Shown here piece after piece: positions 10,024-19,451 of a stretch of 64,000 bases of DNA. Every line of letters starts with the position of its first letter. Position 1 is the stretch's first letter. Source of the stretch: Massilia sp. Se16.2.3 (GTDB lineage: Bacteria > Pseudomonadota > Gammaproteobacteria > Burkholderiales > Burkholderiaceae_D); the NCBI RefSeq assembly GCF_014171595.1, contig NZ_CP050451.1, forward strand, positions 4,092,001 through 4,156,000, written 5' to 3'. The notes under the pieces are model-generated. The model saw only the letters and a program-made list of their open reading frames with translations, did no database searches and was not told the origin of the DNA. The translations under genes were made by a program, and so were the position numbers.

Positions 10024-10052
10024 CTTGAAATCGCCGCCGCCCTGCCCTATAA
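10024..10052 (+). promoter_or_regulatory. Sigma-32-like heat-shock promoter of hsp20
   Basis: CTTGAAA at 10024-10030 is followed after 14 bases by CCCTATAA at 10045-10052. This matches the sigma-32 pattern (CTTGAAA, 13-15 base spacer, CCCCATnT) with few mismatches. It lies 64 bases upstream of the Hsp20 start codon. Confidence 0.7.
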
Positions 10053-10115
10053 ATGAAGGGCGGCAGCCCGCCGCACACCATCCCAAACGTTCATTGCGAG
10101 GAAAGGAGGCCGATC

Positions 10116-10586
10116 ATGAATCTCGTCAGGAGAGCGGGTACGCCACTGCCCGCATATCGTCCCGGTTCGTTCAAGGACGGCTTCGCCCGCCTCGTCGACA
10201 ACATGTTCCAGGACTTCTTCGCGCCCCTGGCGCAAGGCGGCAATGCCATGGATGGCAGCACCGGCATGCCGCGCCTGGACATGACCGAAAGCGAACAGGC
10301 CTACGACATCCAGGCCGAGATGCCGGGTGTGGACAAGGAAGACCTGAAGGTCGCGATCGACGGCACGCGCGTCACCATCGAGGGAGAATGCCGCAAAGCA
10401 AACGAGCGGCGCGAGGGCGAAAACGTGGTGTATTCTGAACGCTCGGCACGCAAGTACGTGCGCAGCTTCACGCTGCCGACCGAGATCGACGATACCGCCG
10501 CGCAGGCCAGGCTGGAGAACGGCGTCCTGCACCTGACCCTGCCTAAAAAACAGGGCAAGGGGGCACGGCGGCTGGAGATCCACTAA
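10116..10586 (+). CDS. Hsp20/alpha-crystallin small heat-shock protein
   Basis: This 156-residue cytosolic ATP-independent holdase binds unfolding proteins. The alpha-crystallin domain runs from about residue 52 (PRLDMTESEQAYDIQAEMPG) through VDKEDLKVAIDG to the closing ARLENGVLHLTLPK, and the C-terminal RRLEIH resembles the I-x-I/V-type anchor region. The strong ribosome-binding site AAAGGAGG precedes the ATG at 10116, and a sigma-32-like promoter lies upstream. It heads a same-strand group with a phosphoribosyltransferase, an SRPBCC protein and an erythromycin-esterase homologue, which suggests a stress-induced set. Confidence 0.93.
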   Translation: MNLVRRAGTPLPAYRPGSFKDGFARLVDNMFQDFFAPLAQGGNAMDGSTGMPRLDMTESEQAYDIQAEMPGVDKEDLKVAIDGTRVTIEGECRKANERREGENVVYSERSARKYVRSFTLPTEIDDTAAQARLENGVLHLTLPKKQGKGARRLEIH

Positions 10587-10725
10587 GGTCAGGCGCGTGA
10601 CGCCAGGCGCTGGCGGGCGCGACGCCATGCGCCGATGGGCGCGCCGCTGGGGGGCTGACGGGCGCGCCGATGGAGGCGCCATCGGCGCCACGGTCAATGC
10701 CGGCCACGGCCGGACGGAGCATGCG

Positions 10726-11427
10726 ATGGCGGACCTTCCACGCTTCAGGAACCGCGCGCAGGCCGGCAAGCAGCTCGCCGGCGCGCTCGCGGCCGAGGTG
10801 CGCGGCTGCGACGCCATCGTCCTGGCCCTGCCCCGTGGCGGCGTGCCAGTCGGCTTCGCCGTCGCCATGACGCTCGGCCTCGCGCTCGACATCCTGATCG
10901 TGCGCAAGCTGGGGCTGCCCGCCCAGCCCGAGTTTGCCATCGGCGCCGTCGGCAGCGGCGGCGTGCGGGTGCTCCAGCCGGGCGTGCCCGGATTGATGGG
11001 CGTCACGCAGGACGAGGTCGAGGCGATCGCCGCGCGCGAATTGGCCGAGATCGGGCGGCGCGCCCGTCTCTACCGCGGCGAGCGACCCGAACCCGACCTG
11101 GCCGGGCGCACGGTGCTGCTGGTCGACGATGGCATCGCCACCGGCTCGACCATGCTGGCGGCGGTCGAGGTGGCGCGGCGCCGTCGCGCCGCACGCGTGC
11201 TCGTGGCGGCGCCTGTCGCGCCGCCCGCCACGCTGGCCAGTTTGCGGGCACACGCCGATGGGGTGGCCTGCCTGCTGGCACCGCCGCGCTTCTTCGCGGT
11301 CGGGCAATGGTACGAACGGTTCGACCAGACGAGCGACGAGGAAGTGCAGGATCTGCTGGCGATGGCCTGGCGCAGCCGGGCCACGGGCCAGATTGAAACG
11401 CAACCTAACCGAGAGGAACGAACATGA
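10726..11427 (+). CDS. Phosphoribosyltransferase-domain protein
   Basis: This 233-residue type I phosphoribosyltransferase fold carries the PRPP-binding motif TVLLVDDGIATGSTM and an N-terminal VLALPRGGVPVGFAVA. This is the stand-alone family often found beside stress and dienelactone-hydrolase or esterase genes, not a recognised purine or pyrimidine salvage enzyme, and its substrate is unknown. The ATG at 10726 (MADLPRFRNR) starts at the conserved domain; upstream in-frame ATGs would add only low-complexity sequence. The 3' end overlaps the next gene by four bases (ATGA), so the two are translationally coupled. Confidence 0.8.
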   Translation: MADLPRFRNRAQAGKQLAGALAAEVRGCDAIVLALPRGGVPVGFAVAMTLGLALDILIVRKLGLPAQPEFAIGAVGSGGVRVLQPGVPGLMGVTQDEVEAIAARELAEIGRRARLYRGERPEPDLAGRTVLLVDDGIATGSTMLAAVEVARRRRAARVLVAAPVAPPATLASLRAHADGVACLLAPPRFFAVGQWYERFDQTSDEEVQDLLAMAWRSRATGQIETQPNREERT

Positions 11428-12601
11428 GCATGAACACGCGACATCCGACCACCACCGAAACCAATATCGAAGCGTCCGACCTGGTCAAGCTGCTCGGTGG
11501 CGCCGCCGCCGGCGCCCTCCTGATGTACATGCTCGACCCGGACCGCGGCGGTGCCCGCCGTGCCAGCTCGACGGCAGCGATCCGCAACGCGGGTTCGCGC
11601 ACCGGCAGTGTGCTGGGCAATGCCGTCCATGGCATTGGCGAGCGCATCGGCCTGGCCGCGCGCGAAGCGGGCGACACCGCGAGCGACCTGTTGGGCAGCG
11701 CCGGCAGCACCGCGCGCGACTACATGGACGAAGCCGGTACGCGCACCAGCCGCATGCTGGAATCGGCCAAGCCGAACGGCTCGGCACGCCGCACCCTTGA
11801 CGACACGATGGATTCCGCCTCGCGCATGGCCGGCTCGGCCGCCGACAGTGCCGACGCCGCCGCTTCCCGCCTGGGCCGCCTGGCCAGCCAGGCCGCCGGC
11901 AGCGTGATGGGCGCCCTCAACGTGCACGGCCGCGACGACCTCTCTTCCCTGCTGCGCAACCCGGCGGTGGTCGGCGGCGGCCTGCTCGGCCTGTTCGGGC
12001 TGATGCGCCGTTCGCCGGTAGCCGCGGCGCTGGGCCTGGCCGGCTTGGCGCTGGCCGCGCGCAGCGGCGGCGGCCAGGGCCTGTCGAACCTGCTGGGCCT
12101 GGGGGGCGGCCGCGGCCAGAGCATCGAGCTCGAAAAATCGATCCGCATCGACGCCTCGCCTGACGAGGTGTACGAACTGTGGAGCAACTACGAAAACTTC
12201 CCGCGCTTCATGTCGCACGTCGTCGAAGTGCGCGACATCGGCCGCCGCCGCTCGCACTGGGTGGTGCAGGGCCCGGCTGGCACCCAGTTCGAATTCGACT
12301 CCGTGCTGACCGAGCAGTCGAAGAACCGCCGCCTGGCCTGGCGCAGCGAACCGGGTGCCCAGATCCCGAACGCCGGCTCGGTCGAGTTCGAACCCTACCG
12401 CGGCGGCACCCGCGTCACCGTGCGCCTGTCGTACACGCCGCCGGCCGGCGTGCTCGGCCACGGTCTGGCATCGCCCCGGGCTCGGACCCGAAACGCCAGA
12501 TGGACGACGACCTGGCGCGCATGAAGCACTTCATCGAGCGCGGCGTGATTCCGCACGATGCTGCCATGCGCGACAAGTCGAGCAGCCGCTTCCTGCACTG
12601 A
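11424..12601 (+). CDS. SRPBCC (START-like cyclase/dehydrase) protein with long N-terminal extension
   Basis: This protein has about 391 residues. Residues 20-40 form a short hydrophobic stretch (LVKLLGGAAAGALLMYMLDPDRGG), typical of YtxH-like or inner-membrane anchors. A Ser/Ala-rich amphipathic region with repeated GSA, DS and AA patterns follows, then a hydrophobic pair near 180-215. The C-terminal third is a polyketide-cyclase/COQ10-type SRPBCC domain: EKSIRIDASPDEVYELWSNYENFPRFMSHV and GTRVTVRLSY. A frame change near 12470 precedes the last 43 residues, and the frame then runs to the stop at 12601. Such proteins bind hydrophobic ligands. Here it is coupled to the phosphoribosyltransferase and probably stress-related; no substrate is evident. 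Confidence 0.75.
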
Positions 12602-12615
12602 GGCGAGGCGATCCG

Positions 12616-13956
12616 ATGACGAGCGCGATCGACATCAGCGCGGCGGCCCTGGCGGCCGCTGCCCGGCCGCTGACGGGCGGGCCGGGCGACTACGACGCCC
12701 TGCTGCAGCTGGTGGGCGATGCCCGCTTCGTCCTCATCGGCGAAGCGACCCACGGCACCCACGAGTTCTACGAGGAACGGGCGCGCATCACCCAGCGCCT
12801 GATCCGCGAAAAGGGCTTTACGGCCGTGGCGGTCGAGGCCGACTGGCCGGACGCCTACCGCGTCAACCGCTACGTGCGCGGCCAGGGCCAGGACGGCAGC
12901 GCCAACGAGGCCTTGTCCGGCTTCGAGCGCTTCCCGTCCTGGATGTGGCGCAACACCGATGTCGAACGCTTCGTCGACTGGCTGCGCACGCATAACGAGG
13001 GTAGCGGAGCCGACGCGCAGGTCGGCTTCTATGGACTCGACCTGTACAGCCTGTTCACCTCGGTGCGGGAAGTGCTGAACTACCTGGAAGAAGTCGACCC
13101 GCAAGCGGCGGCCGAAGCACGCCAGCGCTATGCCTGCTTCGACCACTACGGCGAGGACAGCCAGCAGTACGGCTACGCGGCCGGCATCGGGCTGTCCGAG
13201 TCCTGCCAGAAAGGTGTGCTGACCCAGCTTGCCCACCTGCAGGCCAGCGCCCTCGACTACATGCAGGCCGACGGCGGATCGAGCGAAGACGCCTTCTTCT
13301 ACGCCCAGCAGAACGCGCGCCTGGTGAAAAACGCCGAGGAATACTATCGCACCATGTTCCGCGGCCGGGTCTCATCCTGGAACCTGCGCGACAGCCACAT
13401 GGCGGAAACGCTGGACGCGCTGGCCAAGCACCTGTCGCGCGACGGCACCCCGGCGAAAATCGTCATCTGGGAGCACAACTCCCATATCGGCGATGCCCGC
13501 GCCACCTACATGGGCGGCCTCGGGGAATGGAACCTGGGCGAACTGGCGCGCAAGGCCTACCCTGGCGAAACCTGCCTGATCGGGTTCTCGACCTATGACG
13601 GCCACGTGACGGCGGCTTCGGAATGGGATGGACCGGCCGAACACAAGCGGGTACGTCCGGCCATGCCCGGCAGCTACGAGGAATTGCTGCACCACGTGGG
13701 CCTGCCCCGCTACTACCTGAACCTGCGCGACGACAGCAGCGTGCGCCGCATCATGCTCGAGCGGCGCCTGGAGCGGGCCATCGGCGTGCTCTACCTGCCG
13801 CGCAGCGAACGCCAGAGCCATTACTTCGATGCCAAAATGGCCGAGCAGTTCGACGCCATCATCCACATCGACCGCACCGAAGCCCTGGTCCCGCTCGACG
13901 CCACGAGCGGCTGGCACTCGGGCGAGCCGCCGGAGACTTACCCGGAAGGCATCTAG
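12616..13956 (+). CDS. Erythromycin esterase-like protein
   Basis: This intact 446-residue member of the erythromycin-esterase/succinoglycan-synthesis family begins 14 bases after the SRPBCC gene. Family signatures include LIGEATHGTHEFYEERARIT with the conserved Glu and His, VAVEADWPDAYRVNRYV, FPSWMWRN and IVIWEHNSHIGDARAT, where the second His pair lies. These match the EreA/EreB-like hydrolase fold. Chromosomal homologues beside Hsp20 or phosphoribosyltransferase genes are generally not macrolide-resistance genes, so a resistance role should not be assumed. The true substrate is unknown. Confidence 0.85.
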   Translation: MTSAIDISAAALAAAARPLTGGPGDYDALLQLVGDARFVLIGEATHGTHEFYEERARITQRLIREKGFTAVAVEADWPDAYRVNRYVRGQGQDGSANEALSGFERFPSWMWRNTDVERFVDWLRTHNEGSGADAQVGFYGLDLYSLFTSVREVLNYLEEVDPQAAAEARQRYACFDHYGEDSQQYGYAAGIGLSESCQKGVLTQLAHLQASALDYMQADGGSSEDAFFYAQQNARLVKNAEEYYRTMFRGRVSSWNLRDSHMAETLDALAKHLSRDGTPAKIVIWEHNSHIGDARATYMGGLGEWNLGELARKAYPGETCLIGFSTYDGHVTAASEWDGPAEHKRVRPAMPGSYEELLHHVGLPRYYLNLRDDSSVRRIMLERRLERAIGVLYLPRSERQSHYFDAKMAEQFDAIIHIDRTEALVPLDATSGWHSGEPPETYPEGI

Positions 13957-13991
13957 CCGATCAGCCGGATTGCCGTCCTGGCCCGTGCAGC

Positions 13992-14765
13992 TTACGGCGC
14001 CGCGGCGGCGTCGAAGACGGCCGGGTCGATTGTCAGGCCGACCTTGACCGATACCGGCTCGGTCACCATCACGCTCTGCAGCTTCTGGACAATGGGGACG
14101 CGCGAGTACAGCACCAGCGGCTCGTTCTGCACATCGGTCAGCGTACCCGGCTTCAGGTCCGCAACGCACAAGTCGGTGATCAGCGCTTGCGTGTTCGGCA
14201 GCATCGGCATGCATTTGACGGCATGGCCCTTGACCATGCGTGGCTCGGTAAACAAATGCTCCCGCGACTTTTCGGGCGGCAGGTTCCACTCCTGTGGCGG
14301 CTCGCTGTAGCGCTTGCCCTGCGCATCTACGCCGGCGTCATACATCTTGCCGTCGCGGATCAACTGGGTATTCGAGGTTTTTTCCAGGTAGGTGCGGCAA
14401 CTGAATGCCGGTTCGTCGACCTCGGCGTGATAAGTAAAGTGTTCTTCCTTGACGAGGTAAGCCTTGCCGTCGCTGGTGTAGGTCTTGCGCTCGGTGATGT
14501 AATCGGCCGGTGGCTGCAGCATCGGCGCCGGCGGCCCCATGCCCTTGGCCTTGCGCACACCAGCGCACATTTCGTAGATTCCCCGATACATCTTGTGGTA
14601 CTCCGCCACCGATTCCGGGCGCTCCACCGTCACGATCTCGTAGGAGCGGGCACCTGATGAACCTGGCTGTCCAAGCGCGGCGTCCTGCCCATCCGTCCTG
14701 GAGCAGGCGCAGAGGCCTGCGCACACGGCGCCTGCGAACAGGACGCCGGAAAATGTCATTCGCAT
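13992..14765 (-). CDS. Putative lipoprotein of unknown function
   Basis: This 257-residue exported protein has an N-terminal signal, MRMTFSGVLFAGAVCAGLCA, followed by a cysteine, a plausible lipobox for lipid attachment at Cys21. The mature part is hydrophilic and contains several cysteines (CAGVRK, SCRTYLEK, VKCMPM, DLCVADL) that could form disulfides in the periplasm. The segment ERKTYTSDGKAYLVKEEHFTYH is beta-rich. I do not recognise a family. It lies downstream of the zinc-ribbon gene on the same strand (118-base gap) and converges with the erythromycin-esterase gene. Confidence 0.7.
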   Translation of the reverse strand: MRMTFSGVLFAGAVCAGLCACSRTDGQDAALGQPGSSGARSYEIVTVERPESVAEYHKMYRGIYEMCAGVRKAKGMGPPAPMLQPPADYITERKTYTSDGKAYLVKEEHFTYHAEVDEPAFSCRTYLEKTSNTQLIRDGKMYDAGVDAQGKRYSEPPQEWNLPPEKSREHLFTEPRMVKGHAVKCMPMLPNTQALITDLCVADLKPGTLTDVQNEPLVLYSRVPIVQKLQSVMVTEPVSVKVGLTIDPAVFDAAAAP

Positions 14766-14883
14766 GTCAACCTTGTCGGAAATGCAGTCCTGTTGCGTTC
14801 CAGGCGCGCGTGTCCCGCCGCTCCGGGCAGCGTCCTCACCGGCATGCCGCAGGCACGCTTGGCGGCAGGCGCGACGCGCCCGC

Positions 14884-15531
14884 TCAAGCCTGGCGCTCGC
14901 CGCAGTCGGTACAGAACTTGGTACCGGGCTGCAGCATCGTCGAGCAGGCGCGGCAGGCCACCTGCTGCGCGGTCTTGTGGCCGCACTCCGGGCAGAATTT
15001 CGCGCCGTGGGTCTCGGCCCGGCATTGCGAGCAGACCAGCTGCATGTCCGCCGTCACGTCGTGGCGCCCGCCGCGCACCTGGCCTTCGGCAGTCGCCTTT
15101 TCCGATGCCGCATGGACCTCGCCCTGGGCGCGCGCCTGGGTGATCTTCACCTGCACGTTCGGTGCGCAGTTGAAGCACAGGCCGTTGGCCGTGTCGAAGC
15201 ACTGGCTGCAGACATAGTCATGGCAGTTGCCGCAGCGGTTGAAATGGGCCTTGCCGGCAGCCACGGCTTCGGTGAAGGCTTCGTCGCGCGACGAGTGCCA
15301 GCCGGCTTCGGCCATGCTGCCGAGCACGCTGCCGGCATTGCCCAGCAAACCGCCGAACATGCTGGCGCCCTTTTGCAGCCAGCCCGAAGCCTGGGCGCTG
15401 CGGTAGGGCTTGAAGTGGGTACGCCAGCGATCGCTGCAGCGTTCGCAGTAAAACTCGAACTGGAAACCGGCGTCGACGCCTGTCGAGTTGCTCAGGTCGC
15501 GGTAGTTGTTGGCAAACTGCATTTCGGACAT
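14884..15531 (-). CDS. Cysteine-rich multi-zinc-ribbon protein
   Basis: This is a 215-residue soluble protein. There are CxxC pairs at about residues 29-32 (CERC), 99-102 (CGNC), 108-111 (CSQC) and 119-122 (CFNC), then a C-terminal double ribbon CSQC...CPEC and CRAC...CTDC. That makes four probable zinc sites. Between the first and second pairs lies a glycine-rich, possibly membrane-interacting segment (GGLLGNAGSVLGSMAEAG). A weakly charged stretch separates the central treble from the terminal ribbons. No catalytic motif is visible; nucleic-acid or protein binding is an inference. A promoter probably lies in the AT-rich stretch upstream of 15531. Confidence 0.75.
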   Translation of the reverse strand: MSEMQFANNYRDLSNSTGVDAGFQFEFYCERCSDRWRTHFKPYRSAQASGWLQKGASMFGGLLGNAGSVLGSMAEAGWHSSRDEAFTEAVAAGKAHFNRCGNCHDYVCSQCFDTANGLCFNCAPNVQVKITQARAQGEVHAASEKATAEGQVRGGRHDVTADMQLVCSQCRAETHGAKFCPECGHKTAQQVACRACSTMLQPGTKFCTDCGERQA

Positions 15532-15853
15532 AGACGGGCATGGTTGGTTAACACGGAGCAGCGATTATAACTAGTTAGCAAATAAACAGCTTGTGGACCG
15601 GTACCTCAGCCGCTCCGGCGTCGCGCCCGCACCACGTTTGCGCTGCATTCGGCGCGTGGCGCATGGGCCGCCGCGGGCCGGCTGGACCAGGGGAGCCGCA
15701 TCGATGCCGACTTCCAGGCTGTTTCAGGAATTCCTGCAACAATTCCCTAACAATAAAACTTGCCCGGCGCCACCGCTCCGGCGGGCTGTTTTGGTAGGAT
15801 GCTCGGGTTTATCCTCAGGCAATTCTCGAGCAATTCTCAGGCAAGGAGCAGTA
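15532..15853. other. Divergent intergenic region upstream of the molybdenum hydroxylase
   Basis: No gene is seen here. The left part (15555-15595) is AT-rich and may carry the promoter of the zinc-ribbon gene. A GC hairpin followed by TGTTTT is near 15759-15793. Just before iorA the motif GCAATTCTC occurs twice (15820-15840), next to a good ribosome-binding site AAGGAG at 15843-15848. Confidence 0.4.
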
Positions 15854-16333
15854 ATGAGTCGCACTACGCTGAACATCAATGGCAAGCCGCGCCAGGTCGA
15901 TGTCGAACCGGATACCCCCCTGCTGTGGGCCCTGCGCGACACACTCGGCCTCGTCGGCAGCAAGTACGGCTGCGGCGCCGGCCAGTGCGGCGCCTGCACC
16001 GTGCACGTCGACGGCGCACCGGCCCGTTCGTGCCTGCTCCCCGTGTCCAGCCTGGGCAAGGCGAAGATCACGACCATCGAGGGCCTCGACAAGGAGCACC
16101 GCCATCCGCTCCAGCTCGCCTGGCAGGAACTGGACGTGCCGCAATGCGGCTACTGCCAGGCCGGCCAGATCATGAGCGCCTGCGCCCTCCTGAAACAGCA
16201 TCCGAAACCGACCGACGCCCAGATCGACGAGGCCATGGCCGGCAACCTGTGCCGCTGCGCCACCTATACCCGCATTCGCGCCGGCATCCACCGTGCCGCC
16301 GAGATCGCTGGCAACGGGAAAGGCAAGAAATGA
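15854..16333 (+). CDS. iorA: Molybdenum hydroxylase small subunit, [2Fe-2S] (isoquinoline 1-oxidoreductase type)
   Basis: This 159-residue electron-transfer subunit carries two [2Fe-2S] clusters. The plant-ferredoxin-type site is [20 protein letters not shown] plus a later CLLP cysteine; the second, helical site is [10 protein letters not shown] and [12 protein letters not shown]. This order is diagnostic of the xanthine-dehydrogenase family small subunit. The large subunit starts four bases before its stop (ATGA overlap). Together they form a periplasm-targeted or peripheral aldehyde or N-heterocycle oxidase; the gene symbol refers to family resemblance, and the substrate is not proven. Confidence 0.9.
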   Translation: MSRTTLNINGKPRQVDVEPDTPLLWALRDTLGLVGSKYGCGAGQCGACTVHVDGAPARSCLLPVSSLGKAKITTIEGLDKEHRHPLQLAWQELDVPQCGYCQAGQIMSACALLKQHPKPTDAQIDEAMAGNLCRCATYTRIRAGIHRAAEIAGNGKGKK

Positions 16334-18582
16334 GCGCTCCCACCTCCCCTTCGCGCCGCGGCTTTCCTGCGTGCGGGCGCGGCCGGTGCCCTCGTGATCG
16401 GCATGCACCCCTCCGGCCTGCTGGCCGCACCGACCGCCGGCTCGCCCGCAGCCGGCGCCGATGCTTCCTTCGCACCGAACGTCTTCATCCGCATCGACCG
16501 CAAGGGCATCGTCACCCCGGTGTCGAAACAGCCCGAAATCGGCCAGGGCATCAAGACCTCGCTGCCGATGGTGATCGCCGAGGAACTCGAGATCGACTGG
16601 CGCGACGTGCGCATCGTCCAGGGCGACCTCGACCCGGCCTACGGCAGCCAGGGCGCCGGCGGCTCGACCTCGACCCCGACCAACTACAACGACTTCCACC
16701 GCCTCGGCGCCACCGCGCGAACGATGCTGGTGCAGGCCGCGGCCCAGACCTGGGGCGTGCCCGCGAGCGAATGCAGCGCCGCGCATGGTGCCGTCCTGCA
16801 CGGCCCGAGCAAGCGCAAGCTCGGCTACGGCGCCCTGGTGCCTGCGGCCAGGGAGCTCGCCTTGCCCGACGCCGCCGCCGTCCAGCTGAAGGATCCGTCC
16901 ACCTACACCCTGCTGGGAACGCGCATCGGCGGTGTCGACAATGCGGCCATCGTCAGCGGCAAGCCGCTGTTCGGCATCGACGTGCAACTGCCCGGCATGC
17001 TGTACGCGGTCTACGCGAAGTGCCCGGTATTCGGCGGCAAGCCGGTGAGCGCCAATCTCGACGCCGTGAAAGCCCTGCCGGGCGTGAAGGACGCCTTCAT
17101 CGTCGAAGGCACGGCCAACCTGAACGGCCTGCGCCCGGGCGTGGCGATCGTCGCCACCTCGACCTGGGCCGCGTTCAAGGCGCGCCGCGCGCTCGCCGTG
17201 CAGTGGGACGAAGGCGCGGGCAGCACCCACAGCTGGGCCGGCTTCACGGCCCAGGCGCAGGCGGCCGCCGGCAAGCCCGGCGCCACGGTCCTGCGCCAGG
17301 ATGGCGACGTGCAGGCCGCCCTGCAGGGCGCAGCCAGGACGGTCGCGGCCAGCTACAGCTATCCCTTCATCTCGCACGCGAGCATGGAGCCGCAGAACTG
17401 CACGGCATGGTTCAAGCCGGGTTCGGCTGGCGAAGCGGGCCAGCTGGAACTGTGGGCGCCGACCCAGAACCCGGGCGCCGGCCAGGCCCTGGTCAGCACG
17501 ACCTTCGGCATCCCGAAGGACAACATCGTGCTGCACATCATTCGCAGCGGCGGCGGCTTCGGCCGGCGCCTGAGTTCCGACTTCATCGTCGAGGCGGCCG
17601 CGATCGCGCAGAAGGTGGGCGCGCCAGTGAAACTCACCTGGACCCGCGAAGACGACCTGCAGCACGACCATTTCCGCGCCGGGGCTTCCACCACCTGCGC
17701 GGCGGCCTCGATGCGCAAGGCAAGCTGGTGGCCTGGCACAACCACTTCGTCACCTTCGCCAACCGCGTCGAGCGCGAGGGCAAGAGCATCCTGCAACCGG
17801 GCAGCGGCGGCTCGCTGTCGGGCGACGAGTTTCCGGGCCGCTGGCTGGCCAACTGCCTGCTGGAACAGACCGCGCTCGAATGCCGCATCCCGATGGGACC
17901 GTGGCGCGCACCGGGCAGCAATGTGTTTTCCTGGGTGTTCCACAGCTTCATCGACGAGCTGGCCCATGCAGGCGGGCGCGATCCGATCGCCTTCCGCCTG
18001 GAGCTGCTGGGCGACAAGGATGTGATTCCGGGCACCGGAGAACGTGGACAGCCGTACAGCGTCAGCCGCATGCGCAATGTGCTGAAGGAAGTGGCCGAGC
18101 GCTCGGGCTGGGGCAAGCGCAGCTTCAAACGCGGCCAGGGTGCCGGCGTTGCCTTCCACTTCAGCCACCGTGGCTACGTGGCGGAAGTGGCCGAGGTCAC
18201 GGTGTCGCGCGATGGCAAGCTGACCGTCGACCGTGTCGTGGTGGTGACCGACATCGGCGCCCAGATCGTCAACCTGAGCGGCGCGGAAAACCAGGTGCAG
18301 GGTTCGGTGATCGATGGCCTGTCGACCTTGCTATACCCGGAACTGGACATCGAAGGCGGCCGCGTAGTGCAGAGCAACTTCCACGAATACGGCCTGCTGC
18401 GCATGCCGGACACGCCGACGCAGATCGACATCCACTTCCTGAAGACCGACTACCCGGTCACGGGACTCGGCGAACCGGTGTTGCCGCCGCTGGCGCCGGC
18501 TGTCTGCAACGCGATCTTCGCCGCCACGGGAAAACGCGTGCGCCAGCTGCCGCTCGCCAAAACCGACCTGAGCTGGAGCTGA
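16330..18582 (+). CDS. iorB: Molybdenum hydroxylase large subunit (isoquinoline 1-oxidoreductase beta type)
   Basis: This is the molybdopterin-cytosine-dinucleotide-binding catalytic subunit, about 750 residues. A Tat signal follows the start (SRRGF then a hydrophobic GAAGALVIG stretch), pointing to export in folded form with its partner. Domain signatures are [60 protein letters not shown] and the C-terminal [20 protein letters not shown], which contains the conserved Glu. Two frame changes (near 16365, inside the Tat signal, and near 17685) interrupt it. No dedicated cytosine-transferase or XdhC-type maturation gene is adjacent. Confidence 0.88.
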   Translation: MSAPTSPSRRGFPACGRGRCPRDRHAPLRPAGRTDRRLARSRRRCFLRTERLHPHRPQGHRHPGVETARNRPGHQDLAADGDRRGTRDRLARRAHRPGRPRPGLRQPGRRRLDLDPDQLQRLPPPRRHRANDAGAGRGPDLGRARERMQRRAWCRPARPEQAQARLRRPGACGQGARLARRRRRPAEGSVHLHPAGNAHRRCRQCGHRQRQAAVRHRRATARHAVRGLREVPGIRRQAGERQSRRRESPAGREGRLHRRRHGQPERPAPGRGDRRHLDLGRVQGAPRARRAVGRRRGQHPQLGRLHGPGAGGRRQARRHGPAPGWRRAGRPAGRSQDGRGQLQLSLHLAREHGAAELHGMVQAGFGWRSGPAGTVGADPEPGRRPGPGQHDLRHPEGQHRAAHHSQRRRLRPAPEFRLHRRGGRDRAEGGRASETHLDPRRRPAARPFPRRGFHHLRGGLDAQGKLVAWHNHFVTFANRVEREGKSILQPGSGGSLSGDEFPGRWLANCLLEQTALECRIPMGPWRAPGSNVFSWVFHSFIDELAHAGGRDPIAFRLELLGDKDVIPGTGERGQPYSVSRMRNVLKEVAERSGWGKRSFKRGQGAGVAFHFSHRGYVAEVAEVTVSRDGKLTVDRVVVVTDIGAQIVNLSGAENQVQGSVIDGLSTLLYPELDIEGGRVVQSNFHEYGLLRMPDTPTQIDIHFLKTDYPVTGLGEPVLPPLAPAVCNAIFAATGKRVRQLPLAKTDLSWS

Positions 18583-18617
18583 ACGCGCACCCGCGCCTGG
18601 CCCGGCCAGGAGTAGGC

Positions 18618-18977
18618 TCAGGTGCTGGCGTGGCCGGGATCGGTCGCGCCCGGCGGATCGCGCGCGACGTCGATGTCGTGGGCGCCGTGGCGTGCGAGGA
18701 TGACCGCGGCGCGCTCCGACTGCGCGGCGTCGGCCGCGCCCACCGTCATCACGCAATGCGCGGTGCCGTGGGCGTGGGGCGCGAAGACGTCCTTGTAGTC
18801 GGTACCGCCCTTGACGGAGGGCGTGTCGCCCACCAGGAAGTTGCCCTGGCCGGGACCCGCCTCGTCGGAGGTCACGGCGATCTCGATACCGGCGCGGTCG
18901 AAACCCTCGGCCAGTAATTCCTTGCGGGCGCTGTCCGCGCCCTCGAACGTGCTGAACACGCGTACGATCTGGTTCAT
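18618..18977 (-). CDS. Small stress-protein-like hypothetical (YflT-type)
   Basis: This 119-residue soluble protein opens with VRVFSTFEGADSARKELLAEGF, which resembles the repeat unit of YflT/general-stress 17M-type proteins. A middle loop mentions GNFLVGD and DYKDVFAPHAHGT, and the C-terminal half, VMTVGAADAAQSERAAVILARHGAHDIDV, has the beta-alpha-beta look of a ferredoxin-like fold. It is convergent with iorB. Assignment to the YflT group is by pattern only. The ATG at 18977 gives the compact domain; an upstream in-frame ATG would add nothing conserved. Confidence 0.65.
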   Translation of the reverse strand: MNQIVRVFSTFEGADSARKELLAEGFDRAGIEIAVTSDEAGPGQGNFLVGDTPSVKGGTDYKDVFAPHAHGTAHCVMTVGAADAAQSERAAVILARHGAHDIDVARDPPGATDPGHAST

Positions 18978-19451
18978 GTCTGCTCCAATGTCACGGTTGA
19001 TCCCACCGTACCAGAATCGACTGCGGCGCGGCGCCCGCACGCCTGCCCGGTCCGCGCCGGGGCGCTGCTGTGCGCCCGGTGCCGGCCGCTCCCGCTATGC
19101 TGGCGGGCACCCCGCCTGCGCCCTTGCCCGTGCCCGCAGCGCCCCCAGCCTGTGGCGCGGCCATGCCCGCCGCATGGAACCTGGCGTGCGCCGCTGCGCG
19201 CCCGCGGCAAACTATGTGTATATGCACTTTTGTGACTGGCGAAGGAACCAAAATTTAGTACAATCGGGAAACGTTGAGGAGCGGGGAGACCACGACGGGA
19301 AACCCATGCCGGCAGCTTGCCGCCAACGGGTGGACGCTTTACCCACTACACACAAGAAGATGACGAGATCACACCGGACTGCCCCATTCCGGCCCCTGGC
19401 AACCACCGACGCGCGCCGAACCGCCCGCTGCGGCTTGCTTGCGGCGCAGCG
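18978..19451. other. Divergent intergenic region without a convincing gene
   Basis: The left 200 bases are very GC-rich (proline/alanine-like in all frames) and show no start with a ribosome-binding site. The right part (19195-19275) is AT-richer, with TAGTACAAT near 19256-19264, a possible -10 region for the histidine kinase. I see no other structure. Confidence 0.3.

Noticed and set aside
12616..13956. Macrolide resistance gene
   Set aside because: The erythromycin-esterase-like protein is a chromosomal homologue in a stress cassette; no mobile element or other resistance gene is near, so resistance is not supported.
15760..18582. A 940-codon frame covering iorA and iorB
   Set aside because: Only the last part is real (the corrected iorB C-terminus). 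Upstream it is an out-of-frame shadow, and the frames of iorA and iorB carry all motifs.
18978..19210. Possible small genes in the GC-rich gap before the histidine kinase
   Set aside because: All frames give Pro/Ala/Arg-rich low-complexity sequence, without a ribosome-binding site or any recognisable motif.
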